Part shown: positions 8,410 through 17,641 of the stretch, piece after piece
How the letters are laid out: every line of letters starts with the position of its first letter
How positions within the stretch are numbered: the first letter of the stretch is position 1
Notes under the pieces: generated by a model
Databases searched by the model: none
What the model was told of the DNA's origin: nothing
Seen by the model: only the letters and a program-made list of their open reading frames with translations
Made by a program: the position numbers and the translations under genes
NCBI GenBank assembly: GCA_039944855.1
Contig: JBDUXZ010000020.1
Span: 62,001 to 126,000 of the forward strand
Source of the DNA: Rhodothermales bacterium
GTDB taxonomy: Bacteria; Bacteroidota; Rhodothermia; Rhodothermales; JANQRZ01
Reading direction: 5' to 3'
DNA: 64,000 bases

Positions 8410-9539
8410 CGCGTCCCTCCGTGGGGTTGAGCGAGGGCGAGCACGGCCTCGGCGATCTCGCGCGCGGCGTCGGGCCGGCCGGTGGCGAGCGCGGCCCGCT
8501 CCATCGCGGCGAGCCGGCCGGCATCGTCGAGCAGGCCTTGCACGGTCGGCAGGAACTCGGCGGCGAGGCGGGGCTCGGGGAGGAGCACGGCGGCGCCGTT
8601 GTCGGCGAGAGCGCGGGCGTTTTTAGTCTGGTGGTCGGCCGTCACATTCGGGCTCGGGACGAGCACGGCGGGCGTGCCCGTCACGGCGAGTTCGCTGCAC
8701 GTGATGGCGCCGGCACGGCAGACGGCGAGGTCGGCGGCGGCGTAGGCGTAGTCCATCCGGTCGAGGTACTGGAGCAGGCGGAGGCGCGGGTGCGCGGGCA
8801 CCTGCTTTTCGAGTTCGTCGAAGTAGCGGCGGCCCGTCTGCCAGATCACCACGAGGGCTTCGTCGGCGAGGAGCGCGTCGAGGTTCGTGCGGAAGGCGTC
8901 GTTGATCGGCCCCGCACCGAGCGAGCCGCCCATCGCGAGGAGCACGCGCTGCCCGTCCGCGATCTCGAAGTGAGCGCGGGCCGCGTCGGCGTCGGCCTGC
9001 GTGAGGTCGCCGCGGACGGGGTTGCCGGTGAGGACGGCCTTCCCGGGGGGGAAAGACGAGCGTGCCGCTTCGAAGGCGATGAAGACGTGCTCGGCCCGCT
9101 TCGCCAGCAGCTTGTTCGTCGCCCCGGCGTAGGCGTTCTGCTCCTGGATCGCGAGCGGCACGCCGCGCAGCGTCGCCGCGAGGCCGACCGGCCCGGTGAC
9201 GTAGCCGCCCGTGCCGACGACCACGTCGGGGTCGAAGCCGCCGATGAGCGTCCAGCTATCGCCGAGGCCTTTGGCGATTTTGAAGGGGAACGTGAGCAGC
9301 TTCGGCGAGAGCCCGCGCGGGAAGCCGACGGCGGTGACGGCGTGGATCGGATAGCCCGCCTTCGGGACCGCCTCCCACTCCATCCGGTCGCGCGTGCCGG
9401 CGAACGCGATCGCGGCGTCGGGCGCGAGGGCACGGACGGCGTCGGCGATCGCGATCGCGGGGTACACATGGCCGCCCGTCCCTCCGCATGCGAAGAGGAT
9501 ACGAGGGCTAGGGGCGGTGGGACGGGGGTCGCTGCTCAT
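8406..9539 (-). CDS. murG: Lipid II synthase (UDP-GlcNAc transferase)
   Basis: MurG transfers N-acetylglucosamine onto lipid I to make lipid II at the inner face of the membrane. The ATG at 9539 gives 377 residues starting MSSDPRPTAPSP. The open frame extends far upstream, but that part is only a shadow of ftsW in another frame. The GT28 signature GGTGGHVYPAIAIAD lies near the N-terminus, and the C-terminal UDP-GlcNAc-binding segment with GAITCSELAVTGTPAVLVP and DHQTKNA is clear. It overlaps both ftsW (9536-9539) and murC (8406-8409) by 4 bp, a run of coupled genes. Confidence 0.97.
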   Translation of the reverse strand: MSSDPRPTAPSPRILFACGGTGGHVYPAIAIADAVRALAPDAAIAFAGTRDRMEWEAVPKAGYPIHAVTAVGFPRGLSPKLLTFPFKIAKGLGDSWTLIGGFDPDVVVGTGGYVTGPVGLAATLRGVPLAIQEQNAYAGATNKLLAKRAEHVFIAFEAARSSFPPGKAVLTGNPVRGDLTQADADAARAHFEIADGQRVLLAMGGSLGAGPINDAFRTNLDALLADEALVVIWQTGRRYFDELEKQVPAHPRLRLLQYLDRMDYAYAAADLAVCRAGAITCSELAVTGTPAVLVPSPNVTADHQTKNARALADNGAAVLLPEPRLAAEFLPTVQGLLDDAGRLAAMERAALATGRPDAAREIAEAVLALAQPHGGTR

Positions 9540-10699
9540 CGCTGGCTCGGGTCGGCGTGGCGGGAAACGTTGAGCAGCAGGCCGGCCATCACGCCGGTGG
9601 CGAGGAGCGAGGTGCCGCCGTAGGAGACGAACGGCATCGGGAGGCCGGTCACGGGCAGCAGCCCGCTCGCGACGCCCGCGTTGACGAAGCCGTAGAGCAC
9701 GAGCGTCGCCGTGACGCCAACGGCGAGGAAGAGGCCGAGCGGGTCCGGCGCCTGCCGCGCGATGCGGAGGAACCCGCGGACGAGCACGATCACGAACGCG
9801 AAAAGCAGCAGCCCCGCCCCGACGAGCCCGTACTCCTCGGCGACGATCGCGAAGATGAAGTCGTTGTACGGCGCCGGGAGGAAGTCGCGTTGCACGGACT
9901 TGCCGGGGCCGACGCCGGTCAGCCCGCCCATCGCGATCGCGATCCGCGCCTGATTCGCCTGATAGCCCTCGTCCTGCGACGAGAAGACGGCGGCCTCTTC
10001 GGTGTGGTCGAACAGCTTGACGCCGAGGTACGCTTCGACGCGGGCCGCGCGGTTCGGCGAGGCCATGAGGAAGAGCGTCGCCGCGAGCATCCCGACCGCC
10101 GCCACGCCGCCGAGGTGGAGCATCCGCACGCGCCCGATCACCATCATCGCGCCGACCGCCATCGAGAGGATCGCCGCCGTCGAGAGGTCGTCGAGCCCGA
10201 TGAGCGCGATCGTCGGGACGGTCCAGATCATGAGCGGGACGAAGCCGCGCTCGAACTCCTCGATGTAGGCCTGCTTCCGCGCGAGGAGCACGGCGACGTG
10301 GAGGATGAGCGCGACTTTGGCGAAGTCGGACGGCTGGAACGAGACGCCGCCGATCTCCAGCCACCGCTGCGCGCCGCCGAGCACGATCCCGCCGACCTGC
10401 ACCGCCGCGAGGAGCCCGAGCGCGCCGATGAGGAACCACTTCGACGCCCGCGCCAGCCGCCGGTAGTCGAGCAGCGACACCACGCCGACGGCCGAGAGCG
10501 CGAGCCCCGTGCGGATGAGGTGCCGGAAGAGGAAGCTCTCCGTGTCGCCGCCCGACTTCGTCTCGGCCAGGAACGAGATCGCGCTGTAGACCGCAACCAC
10601 GCCGAGCGCGGCCAGCCCGAGCACCGTCCACACGACGAGCTTGTCGGCGGGCCGGAGCGCGGCGGCGCGGGCTTTGATCTGAGAGGCGACGGTGGACAC
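9536..10699 (-). CDS. ftsW: Septal peptidoglycan polymerase FtsW
   Basis: FtsW is a SEDS-family glycosyltransferase that polymerises lipid II at the septum together with its transpeptidase partner FtsI, also in this cluster. The 387-residue product is strongly hydrophobic, with about ten membrane segments, and contains the SEDS signatures GFVNAGVASGLLPVTGLPMPFVSYGG (split by loops; given here as the region around residues 325-350) and GPGKSVQRDFLPAPYNDFIFA in the large periplasmic loop. The start is GTG at 10699. It ends in a 4-bp overlap with murG. The 100 bp before it carry short CGACTCC-like tandem repeats and no gene. Confidence 0.95.
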   Translation of the reverse strand: MSTVASQIKARAAALRPADKLVVWTVLGLAALGVVAVYSAISFLAETKSGGDTESFLFRHLIRTGLALSAVGVVSLLDYRRLARASKWFLIGALGLLAAVQVGGIVLGGAQRWLEIGGVSFQPSDFAKVALILHVAVLLARKQAYIEEFERGFVPLMIWTVPTIALIGLDDLSTAAILSMAVGAMMVIGRVRMLHLGGVAAVGMLAATLFLMASPNRAARVEAYLGVKLFDHTEEAAVFSSQDEGYQANQARIAIAMGGLTGVGPGKSVQRDFLPAPYNDFIFAIVAEEYGLVGAGLLLFAFVIVLVRGFLRIARQAPDPLGLFLAVGVTATLVLYGFVNAGVASGLLPVTGLPMPFVSYGGTSLLATGVMAGLLLNVSRHADPSQR

Positions 10700-10799
10700 G
10701 GTTCGGGGTACGAGGTATGAGGTTGGGGGTGATGGAAGGTGGAGCGTGGAGTGAAGCAGAGGGTCGAGCCGGGCGGACTCCCGACTCCCGACCCCCGAC

Positions 10800-12203
10800 T
10801 CACAACCCGTTCACGAGGCGCTTGAAGGTGTCGCCGCGGTCTTCGTAGTTCTTGTACATGTCGAACGAGGCGCAGGCGGGGCTGAGCAGGACGACGTCGC
10901 CCGGCTCGGCCATGAGGCGGGCGAACTGGATCGCCTCCTCCATCGTGTCGGCGCGGGCGGCGGCTTTGGCGAGGTCGCCGAGCTCGCGGAGCACCTTGTC
11001 CCCGCTCTCGCCGAGGCCGACGACGCCGCGGCAACGCTCGCGGACGAGGCCCTTGATGGGGCCGTAGTCGTTCCCCTTGTCCCGGCCGCCGGCGATGAGC
11101 ACGATGGGCTGGTCGAAGCTCTCGAGCGCGTACCACACGGCGTTCACGTTCGTCGCCTTCGAGTCGTTGACGTACTTCACGCCGCTGACGTCGCGGACGG
11201 CTTCGAGCCGGTGCGGCACGCCCTCGAACGAAGCGAGGCTCTCGCGGACGACGTCGGACGAGATCTCCATCGCCCGGGCCGAAATCGCGGCGGCGAGCGA
11301 GTTGTAGAGATTGTGCCGTCCGCGGAGGGACAGGTCGTGAGTAGGCATGAGCACCTCTTCCATGGGATTCTGGTTGCCGTCGGCGACGGATGAAGTCAGG
11401 CGGAGAATGATGGATTCGCAGCCGTCGGGTCCGGTGCGCACGAAGGCGCCCCGGTCGAGCTCGTGCTCGATGCTGAAGGGATAGCCCGCCACGCCATGAC
11501 GCGCAGCGGCACGCTCGGCGTGCTCGCGCACGAGCTCGTCGTCGTGGTTGTAGACGAGAACGTCACCGGCCCGCTGGTTCTCGAAGATTCGGAATTTGCT
11601 CTGCGCGTACTGGTCGAAGTCATGGTCGTACCGGTCCAGGTGATCGGGCGTGACGTTGAGCGAAACGCTAACACGGGGGCGGAACTGGTCGATGTGGTCG
11701 AGCTGGAAGCTGGACACCTCCAGCACGACCGTCGTCCCCTCCTCACATTCGCCGACGCGATCGGCGAAGGCGGTGCCGATGTTGCCGGCGACGACGAGGG
11801 GCCGCTGGGCTGTGCGAACCACGTGGGCGACGAGCGAGGTCGTGGTGGTCTTCCCGTTGCTCCCGGTGATGGCGACGATCGGCGCATCGCAGAACCACGA
11901 CGCCACTTCGATCTCGGAGTACACCGCGAGGCCTTTTCCGAGCGCCTGCTGCACGAGGTCCGACTGCGTCGGCACGCCGGGCGAGATCGCGACGAAGTCG
12001 GCATCGAGCGCGCGCTCGGTGTGGCCGCCGTCTTCCCACGTCACGCCCGCCGCGTCGAGCGCGGCGCGGGCGTCAGCGTCGATCTCGCCGCGCTCGGTGA
12101 GAAACACCGTCGCGCCGCGCGCCGCGAGCAGCTTCGCCACGGCGAGGCCGCTGCGCGCAGCCCCGATCACGGTCACCGTTTTGTTTTGGACGTCGTGGGT
12201 CAT
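10800..12203 (-). CDS. murD: UDP-N-acetylmuramoylalanine--D-glutamate ligase
   Basis: MurD adds D-glutamate to UDP-MurNAc-L-alanine using ATP. The 467-residue product has the N-terminal nucleotide-sugar fold VIGAARSGLAVAKLL (12-26), the ligase P-loop GSNGKTTTT (114-122), the segment LNVTPDHLDRYDHDFDQY and the C-terminal substrate motif YVNDSKATNVNA, which mark MurD. Length is typical. It lies 70 bp after mraY, and that gap contains a dispersed palindromic repeat, so coupling to mraY is looser than elsewhere in the cluster. Confidence 0.97.
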   Translation of the reverse strand: MTHDVQNKTVTVIGAARSGLAVAKLLAARGATVFLTERGEIDADARAALDAAGVTWEDGGHTERALDADFVAISPGVPTQSDLVQQALGKGLAVYSEIEVASWFCDAPIVAITGSNGKTTTTSLVAHVVRTAQRPLVVAGNIGTAFADRVGECEEGTTVVLEVSSFQLDHIDQFRPRVSVSLNVTPDHLDRYDHDFDQYAQSKFRIFENQRAGDVLVYNHDDELVREHAERAAARHGVAGYPFSIEHELDRGAFVRTGPDGCESIILRLTSSVADGNQNPMEEVLMPTHDLSLRGRHNLYNSLAAAISARAMEISSDVVRESLASFEGVPHRLEAVRDVSGVKYVNDSKATNVNAVWYALESFDQPIVLIAGGRDKGNDYGPIKGLVRERCRGVVGLGESGDKVLRELGDLAKAAARADTMEEAIQFARLMAEPGDVVLLSPACASFDMYKNYEDRGDTFKRLVNGL

Positions 12204-12216
12204 CGTGGGGGCAACC

Positions 12217-12244
12217 GTAGAGACGCAGCATGCTGCGTCTGTAC
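12217..12244. repeat. Dispersed palindromic repeat between mraY and murD
   Basis: A 28-bp near-perfect palindrome (half-site GTAGAGACGCAGCA, one mismatch) fills much of the short mraY-murD gap. It is a sequence variant of the repeat at 17642-17665, with the GGGG of that copy replaced by GAGA. Confidence 0.7.
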
Positions 12245-12273
12245 ACGTCGCGTTTGCCTGTCGAAGGCGGAAG

Positions 12274-13428
12274 TCATCGGATGCGGAGAACGAGGAGGGT
12301 GGCGATCACGAGCATCGCCGTCACGATCCAGAAGCGGACGACGATCTTCGCCTCGTGGACGCCGAGCGCCTCGTAGTGGTGGTGGAGCGGGGCCATCTTG
12401 AAGACGCGCTTGCCCTCGCCCGTCGTGCGCTTGGTGTACTTGAAATAGACCGTCTGAATGATCACCGAGAGCGTCTCGACGAAGAAGATGGCGCAGAGCA
12501 CGGGCAGCAGCAGCTCCTTCTTGATCATGAGGGCGAGCGTCCCGATCGCGGCGCCGAGCGCGAGCGAGCCGGTGTCGCCCATGAAGACCTGCGCGGGGTA
12601 GCCGTTGTACCAGAGGAAGCCGAAGCACGCCGCCGCCATCGCCGCGGCGAAGACCGTCAGCTCGCCCGTCTGCGGGAGGTAGATGTCGTTGACGAAGTCG
12701 GCGAGGTTCACATTCCCCGTGATGTAGCAGAGCCCGATCAGCCCGATCGCGACGAAGGCGCTCGTCCCCGTCGTCAGCCCGTCGAGCCCGTCGGTGATGT
12801 TGACGGCGTTCGAGACGGCGGTGACGATGAATACGACGATCGGGATGTAGATCAGCCAGCCGATGTCGAAGCCGACGATGGGGCTGAGGAAGTCGTAGTC
12901 GAACGTGCCGTCGGCGATGAAGGGGAGGCTCGAGAGCGTGTTCGTCTCGCGGAGCGTGGGGAGGAAGTAGAGCATCGCGCCGAGGAAGAGCCCGAGCGTC
13001 GTCTGCCCGCCGATCTTGACCCATTCGTTGACGCCCTGCTTGTTCTTCATCACGACCTTGATGTAGTCGTCGGCGAAGCCGATCGCGCCCATCCAGAGGG
13101 TCGCGAGGAGGATGAGGAGGATGTAGGGATTCGTGAGGTCGCCCCAGAGCAGCGTCGCGCCGCAGAGCGCGAGGATGATGATGACGCCGCCCATCGTCGG
13201 CGTGCCGGCCTTGTGCTCGTGGCTGACGGCGCCGGCGTCGACGCCCTCGCGGATCGTCTCGCCGAGCTGGCGGGCGCGGAGGAAGCGGATGATCTTCTTC
13301 CCCGCGAAGAGCGCGATCGCGAGGGCCGTCACCGCCGCGAGCGACGCGCGGACGGTGATGAAGTTGAAGACCTGAAAGCCGGGCGGCTCGTAGGTGACTT
13401 CCAGCCACTGAAGAAGGTGATAGAGCAT
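12274..13428 (-). CDS. mraY: Phospho-MurNAc-pentapeptide transferase (lipid I synthase)
   Basis: MraY moves phospho-MurNAc-pentapeptide from UDP onto undecaprenyl phosphate to form lipid I. The 384-residue integral membrane protein has about ten membrane segments. It shows the catalytic aspartate pair in GFADDYIKVVMKNKQG, the conserved NAVNITDGLDGLT segment, GDTGSLALGAAIG and the histidine motif APLHHHYEALG. It lies 48 bp after murE with no murF between them, as is usual in Bacteroidota clusters. Only moderately long spacers flank it. Confidence 0.98.
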   Translation of the reverse strand: MLYHLLQWLEVTYEPPGFQVFNFITVRASLAAVTALAIALFAGKKIIRFLRARQLGETIREGVDAGAVSHEHKAGTPTMGGVIIILALCGATLLWGDLTNPYILLILLATLWMGAIGFADDYIKVVMKNKQGVNEWVKIGGQTTLGLFLGAMLYFLPTLRETNTLSSLPFIADGTFDYDFLSPIVGFDIGWLIYIPIVVFIVTAVSNAVNITDGLDGLTTGTSAFVAIGLIGLCYITGNVNLADFVNDIYLPQTGELTVFAAAMAAACFGFLWYNGYPAQVFMGDTGSLALGAAIGTLALMIKKELLLPVLCAIFFVETLSVIIQTVYFKYTKRTTGEGKRVFKMAPLHHHYEALGVHEAKIVVRFWIVTAMLVIATLLVLRIR

Positions 13429-13476
13429 GGGTCGGGGGATCGGGGGTGCGGAGGCGGCGGGCGGAGGATACCGGTG

Positions 13477-14982
13477 TTAGCCGCCGCCACTGGCGCGGTC
13501 GCGGAATCTTTGCCGGACGTGCTCGCGGTCGTCGAAGTCGCGCTTCTCGGTGCCGACGATCTGATAGGTCTCGTGCCCCTTCCCGGCGATCACGATCACG
13601 TCGCCCGGCGCGGCCCCGTCGACGGCGCAGCGGATGGCTTCGGCGCGGTCGGGGACGACGGCGGCGGCCTCGGGCGCGGTCATGCCTTCGCGGATCTCGG
13701 CGAGGATGGCATCGGGGTCTTCGGTGCGCGGGTTGTCGTTCGTGAGGATCACGCGGTCGGCGAGGGCCTCGGCGATGCGGCCCATGACGGGGCGCTTGGC
13801 GCGGTCGCGGTCGCCGCCGCAGCCGACGACGCAGGTGAGCGCGGCGCCGTCGGGCATCATGTCGCGCACGGTGCGGAGCACGTTCTCGAGCGCGTCCGGC
13901 GTGTGGGCGTAGTCCACGACGGCGACGGTGCCGTCGTCGGCCCTCGTCGTTTCGAGGCGGCCAGGCGGCGGCGCGGCCTCGGCAAGCGCGTCGAGCACGG
14001 CCGCTTTCTCGTAGCCGAGCGCGCGGCCCACGGCGTAGGCGGCGGCGAGGTTGTAGGCGTTGAACGCGCCGGCGACCCGGAAGCGTCGGACCTCGCCGTC
14101 GAGCCGGAGGCGGAGCCCGTCGGGCGCGTTCGCTTCGATCTCAAATGGAATGTCGGCGGCGGGACCGGGACCCGAAGCTCCGTAGGTCACGGTCCGCGCC
14201 GCCGACCCCTCCACCATCGCCCGCCAGGCCGCGTCGTCCCGGTTGACGATAGCTACGGCGTCTCCGTCGAGGCCGGCGAACAGGGATGCTTTCGCGTCGC
14301 GGTAGGCCTCGGCCGAGCCGTGGTAATCGAGGTGGTCGTGGGTGAGGTTCGTGAAGACGGCGGCGGCGAAGCGCTGGCCCCGCACGCGCTGCTGGACGAG
14401 CGCGTGGCTCGACACCTCCATCGCGCACGCGGTGCAGCCGTCGCCCGCCATCTCGCGGAGGAGCGCGTTGAGCGCGAGCGCGTCCGGCGTCGTGTGCGTC
14501 GCCGGGCGGCGCTCTTCGCCGATGCGGACCTCGACGGTGCCGAGCAGCCCGGCCTTCGCGCCGAGCGTCGTCAGCATGTCGTGGAGCAGGTACGCCGTCG
14601 TCGTCTTGCCATTCGTCCCCGTCACCCCGACGAGCTTCAGCTCGTGGCTGGGGTGATCGAAGTAGAAGCCCGCCATCTCGGCGAGGGCCGCCCGCGCGTC
14701 CGTGACGGTCACGAGGGCAGCCCCGCCGGGGGGGGGTGTTTCGGGAGGCGACGTGCAGACCACCGCCGTCGCCCCGTGTTGCACAGCCTTGTCAATGAAC
14801 AGGTGCCCGTCGGCCTGCCCGCCGGCAATCGCGACGAAGCAGGTTCCGGGCTCGACGGCGCGGCTATCGTGCGCCAGGCCGTCGATCGTGATGTCAAGAT
14901 TTCCCGTGGCCGTCACGAGCAGCCCCGCTTCGCGGAGAGGGGCCAGCAGGCGGCGAAGCGGAAGCGGCTCACGGCGACGCAC
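13477..14982 (-). CDS. murE: UDP-MurNAc-tripeptide synthetase (meso-DAP type)
   Basis: MurE adds the third stem-peptide residue. The ligase P-loop GTNGKTTT lies at 122-129, and DNPR at 416-419 is the motif of meso-diaminopimelate-adding enzymes, so the wall should be DAP-type. The open frame runs upstream to 15282 but that part is a shadow of ftsI. The GTG at 14982, four bases past the ftsI stop, gives 501 residues starting (V)RRREPLPLRRLL, close to the normal family length, and was chosen. It contains the usual central-domain motif NLTHDHLDYHGS and the C-terminal AGKGHETYQ. Confidence 0.95.
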   Translation of the reverse strand: MRRREPLPLRRLLAPLREAGLLVTATGNLDITIDGLAHDSRAVEPGTCFVAIAGGQADGHLFIDKAVQHGATAVVCTSPPETPPPGGAALVTVTDARAALAEMAGFYFDHPSHELKLVGVTGTNGKTTTAYLLHDMLTTLGAKAGLLGTVEVRIGEERRPATHTTPDALALNALLREMAGDGCTACAMEVSSHALVQQRVRGQRFAAAVFTNLTHDHLDYHGSAEAYRDAKASLFAGLDGDAVAIVNRDDAAWRAMVEGSAARTVTYGASGPGPAADIPFEIEANAPDGLRLRLDGEVRRFRVAGAFNAYNLAAAYAVGRALGYEKAAVLDALAEAAPPPGRLETTRADDGTVAVVDYAHTPDALENVLRTVRDMMPDGAALTCVVGCGGDRDRAKRPVMGRIAEALADRVILTNDNPRTEDPDAILAEIREGMTAPEAAAVVPDRAEAIRCAVDGAAPGDVIVIAGKGHETYQIVGTEKRDFDDREHVRQRFRDRASGGG

Positions 14983-14986
14983 GGGA

Positions 14987-17074
14987 TTATTGGCAGGCCA
15001 GCCACGCGGCGCCGGGGAGGGAGGCCCCCGGCGCAGGCGACTGGTCGGTGACGACGCCCGCACCGCGAACGGTCGCGGGGACGCCGAGGGAGGCGAGCCA
15101 CGCCGTCGCCTGCCGGGCGCTGAGGCCTTGGAGGTTCGGCATCGTGGGCTCGGACGTCGTGGGAGTCTGCAGATCGGCGGCGAGGCGAACCGTCCGGCGC
15201 GGGTCGAGGGGTGTTCCCGCGCTGGGGTGTTGGACGGCCACCTCCCGCCACCCGTCACCTTCCGTGGCGACGGGGAAACCATGCGTGCGAAGCTGCTGGG
15301 CGGCGATCTCCTGCGGCAGCCCGGTCACAGCCGGGACCTCCGCCACGACCCGCGCCGGGAGCGTGTCCGCCGCCGCGATCCGGCCGGCGAGCGCAGGCAC
15401 GACGCCCGTCCACCGCTCCGCCACACGCGCGAAGACCGGGGCCGAGACCGTCCCGCCGTAGTTCCCATTCTTCGGGTGGTGCATGAGGACGATCATCGCC
15501 ACCTCGGGCGCATCCGCCGGGAACATCCCGACGAACGTCGCGCGGTAGATCGACGTGTAGCCGCCCTGCGTCGCGAGCCGGGCCGTGCCCGTCTTCCCCG
15601 CGATCCGCAGCCCCTCGACGACGGCGCGCGGCGCGGTGCCGTCTTTCGAGACGACGCGCTCGAACATCGGCCGCAGCGTCTCGGCGGTCTCGGGGCGGAA
15701 GGCGCGGCGGATGGAGTCCTGCGGCGCGGTCCACAGCGTCCGCCCGGCCACGCTCCGCCGCTCAGCGACGAGGTAGGGGTGGACGAGGAGGCCGCCGTTC
15801 GCGAGCGCGCAGTACGCGGTGAGGATTTGCAGCGGCGTCGCGTCGACCCCGTAGCCGATGCTCATCGAGGTCTGCGTCGAGCCGCTCCAGCGCTCGGGCT
15901 TGCGGAGCGTGCCGCCCGTCTCGCCCGGCAGGTCGATCCACGTCGGCTGGCCGAAGCCGAGGTTGCGCGCGTACTGATAGAAGGTGCCGGGGTCGAGCCG
16001 CTGCCCGGTCTTGGCGAGGGCGACGTTGCTCGACTTCGCAATCGCCTCGGCAAACGTGATGGTGCCGTAGGCGTGGGAGTCGCGCATCGTCCGCCCACCG
16101 AAGACGGCCCAGCCCGCGCCCGTCTCGATCGAGTCCTCGGGCGTGACGATGCCGCTCTCGAGCGCGGCCACGGCCGTGACGAGCTTGAACGTCGAGCCCG
16201 GCTCGAGCTGGTCGGTGATGGCGTGGTTGCGGCGGGCGGCCTCGGAGAACGCGCTCGCGCGGTTGGGGTCGTAGTCGGGCACGTTCGCCATCGCGAGCAC
16301 GGCGCCGGTCTTCGGGTCCATCGCGATGGCCGTGCCCCACGTCGCGTCGGCCTCTTCGACGCCGCGCACGAGTTCCTCCTGCAGGATCGACTGGAGCACG
16401 AGGTCGAGCGTGAGGACGAGCTGCTGCCCGTGCTCGGGCTCGACGACGCTGCCGCCGACGAGCGCCTTGATGAAGCCGCGGCGGTCGCGTTGCACGGCCT
16501 GCCGCCCAGCGTGCCCGCTAAGGATCGCGTCGTACTGCATCTCCAGCCCCGCCGTCCCGCGCAGGTCGGTGTCGACGTGGCCGAGCACGTGCGAACCGAT
16601 GCGGTCGTAGGTGTAGCGGCGGGCGAAGCGCGGCGTGAGGATGACGCCGGGCACGCCCCACTCTTCGAGCTTCTCCTTCTGCGCTTCGCCGAGGCTCCGG
16701 TGGAGGAGGACGTACTGCCGGCTCGTGCGGCCCCGCACCTCGCTGCGCACGCTCGCCGCGCTCCGCCCGACGAGGCGGCCGTAGTCTGCGTAAAACGCCT
16801 CGGCCCGATCCGCGAAGCCCGGCGCCGTCGGGTCGAGCGCGACTTCGTAGCGGGCCGTGTTGACGGCGAGCGTCCGGCCCGCCCGGTCGAGGATCGCCCC
16901 GCGCACGGCCGGGATCGTCACGAAGCTCGACGCCTGCCGCTCGCCCTGCGCCCGCAGCTCCGGCCCGTCGCCGACGTAGATCCGCACGAGCTGCGCGGCG
17001 ATCGCCACCGGCAGCAGGCACAGCAACGTCAGCACGACGTAGAGGCGGTTGAGGATGGAGGTGCGAGCGTTCAC
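14987..17074 (-). CDS. ftsI: Septal transpeptidase FtsI/PBP with PASTA repeats
   Basis: This class B penicillin-binding protein cross-links septal peptidoglycan. The 695-residue product has a short cytoplasmic end and one membrane anchor (about 10-28), a dimerisation domain, and the transpeptidase domain with all three active-site motifs: STFK (294-297), SSN (348-350) and KTGT (494-497). About 120 extra residues at the C-terminus contain two PASTA-like repeats (EVPAVTGLPQEIAAQQL and MPNLQGLSARQATAWL). PASTA modules are familiar in Gram-positive PBPs and also occur in Bacteroidota FtsI. It lies 48 bp after the ftsL stop with a palindromic repeat in the gap. Confidence 0.95.
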   Translation of the reverse strand: MNARTSILNRLYVVLTLLCLLPVAIAAQLVRIYVGDGPELRAQGERQASSFVTIPAVRGAILDRAGRTLAVNTARYEVALDPTAPGFADRAEAFYADYGRLVGRSAASVRSEVRGRTSRQYVLLHRSLGEAQKEKLEEWGVPGVILTPRFARRYTYDRIGSHVLGHVDTDLRGTAGLEMQYDAILSGHAGRQAVQRDRRGFIKALVGGSVVEPEHGQQLVLTLDLVLQSILQEELVRGVEEADATWGTAIAMDPKTGAVLAMANVPDYDPNRASAFSEAARRNHAITDQLEPGSTFKLVTAVAALESGIVTPEDSIETGAGWAVFGGRTMRDSHAYGTITFAEAIAKSSNVALAKTGQRLDPGTFYQYARNLGFGQPTWIDLPGETGGTLRKPERWSGSTQTSMSIGYGVDATPLQILTAYCALANGGLLVHPYLVAERRSVAGRTLWTAPQDSIRRAFRPETAETLRPMFERVVSKDGTAPRAVVEGLRIAGKTGTARLATQGGYTSIYRATFVGMFPADAPEVAMIVLMHHPKNGNYGGTVSAPVFARVAERWTGVVPALAGRIAAADTLPARVVAEVPAVTGLPQEIAAQQLRTHGFPVATEGDGWREVAVQHPSAGTPLDPRRTVRLAADLQTPTTSEPTMPNLQGLSARQATAWLASLGVPATVRGAGVVTDQSPAPGASLPGAAWLACQ

Positions 17075-17086
17075 GGGGAGGAAGCG

Positions 17087-17113
17087 GCAGAGCGCAGCAC
17101 GCTGCGTCTGTAC
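17087..17113. repeat. Dispersed palindromic repeat between ftsL and ftsI
   Basis: A degenerate copy of the palindromic family (core AGCGCAGCACGCTGCGTCTG) occupies over half of the 48-bp ftsL-ftsI gap. It keeps the right end TCTGTAC seen in the copy at 12217-12244. Confidence 0.6.
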
Positions 17114-17122
17114 GAGGGCGGG

Positions 17123-17629
17123 TTATTCGGTGGAGTTGAGGAGGATCGTCGGGCCGTACTGCGAGCCGGGTTCGAGCCCGAGCGCGGCGGCGCGGTCGAG
17201 GATCACCGACGGCGCGGTCATCCGGTCGAACTCGCCCCGGAGCCGGTTGTGTTTGAGGACGAGGCGGAGCTTCTCTTTCTGGAGCTGCTGCACCTCGGCG
17301 ACGAGGTCCTGCGTGGCGTAGACGTGGCCGACGTAGAGCGTGAAGAGTGCGCACGCCGCCACGAGGAGGACGGCGAAGCGGAGCGTCGGCACGCCGTCGA
17401 CGAGGCCCGGCTTGGCCTCGCGCTTCTGCTTCACCGTGTTGGCCTTGCTCGCCGAGAGGTCCGACCACGCCGGCAGCTTCGCGACGGGCACGGCCTTCGC
17501 CGGGGCCTTCGTCGAAACGCTCCGGCTGCGCCGGCGCGAGACCGACGCCGCCTGCGCGGCGCTCCGCCGGCCGCGCGACTTCTTCGTCGGGCGCGGGAGC
17601 GGGGCAGACTTGGTTCGGGAGGAAGCCAT
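17123..17629 (-). CDS. ftsL: FtsL-like division protein
   Basis: FtsL is a bitopic coiled-coil protein that partners FtsQ and activates FtsWI. The start at 17629 gives 168 residues. Residues 1-80 are a very basic, Ala/Ser/Lys/Arg-rich cytoplasmic tail, much longer than in typical FtsL. One membrane segment follows (about 84-104, FAVLLVAACALFTLYVG) and then a leucine-zipper-like coiled coil (106-137, DLVAEVQQLQKEKLRLVLKH). The C-terminus LGLEPGSQYGPTILL resembles the usual FtsL end. An in-frame ATG at 17656 exists but falls inside the palindromic repeat. Position between rsmH and ftsI supports the call, as sequence conservation in this family is weak. Confidence 0.85.
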   Translation of the reverse strand: MASSRTKSAPLPRPTKKSRGRRSAAQAASVSRRRSRSVSTKAPAKAVPVAKLPAWSDLSASKANTVKQKREAKPGLVDGVPTLRFAVLLVAACALFTLYVGHVYATQDLVAEVQQLQKEKLRLVLKHNRLRGEFDRMTAPSVILDRAAALGLEPGSQYGPTILLNSTE

Positions 17630-17641
17630 CAGGAATCGTGC

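Noticed and set aside
9540-10631. Possible fusion of murG with an upstream 364-residue domain
   Set aside because: The upstream part is the ftsW coding region read in another frame; murG starts normally at 9539.
11650-15051. A 1133-codon open frame on the plus strand opposite murD, mraY and murE
   Set aside because: Antisense shadow with no recognisable domain.
14983-15282. Longer murE with 100 extra N-terminal residues
   Set aside because: The extra part overlaps ftsI in another frame and is Pro/Arg-rich; the GTG at 14982 gives the family length.
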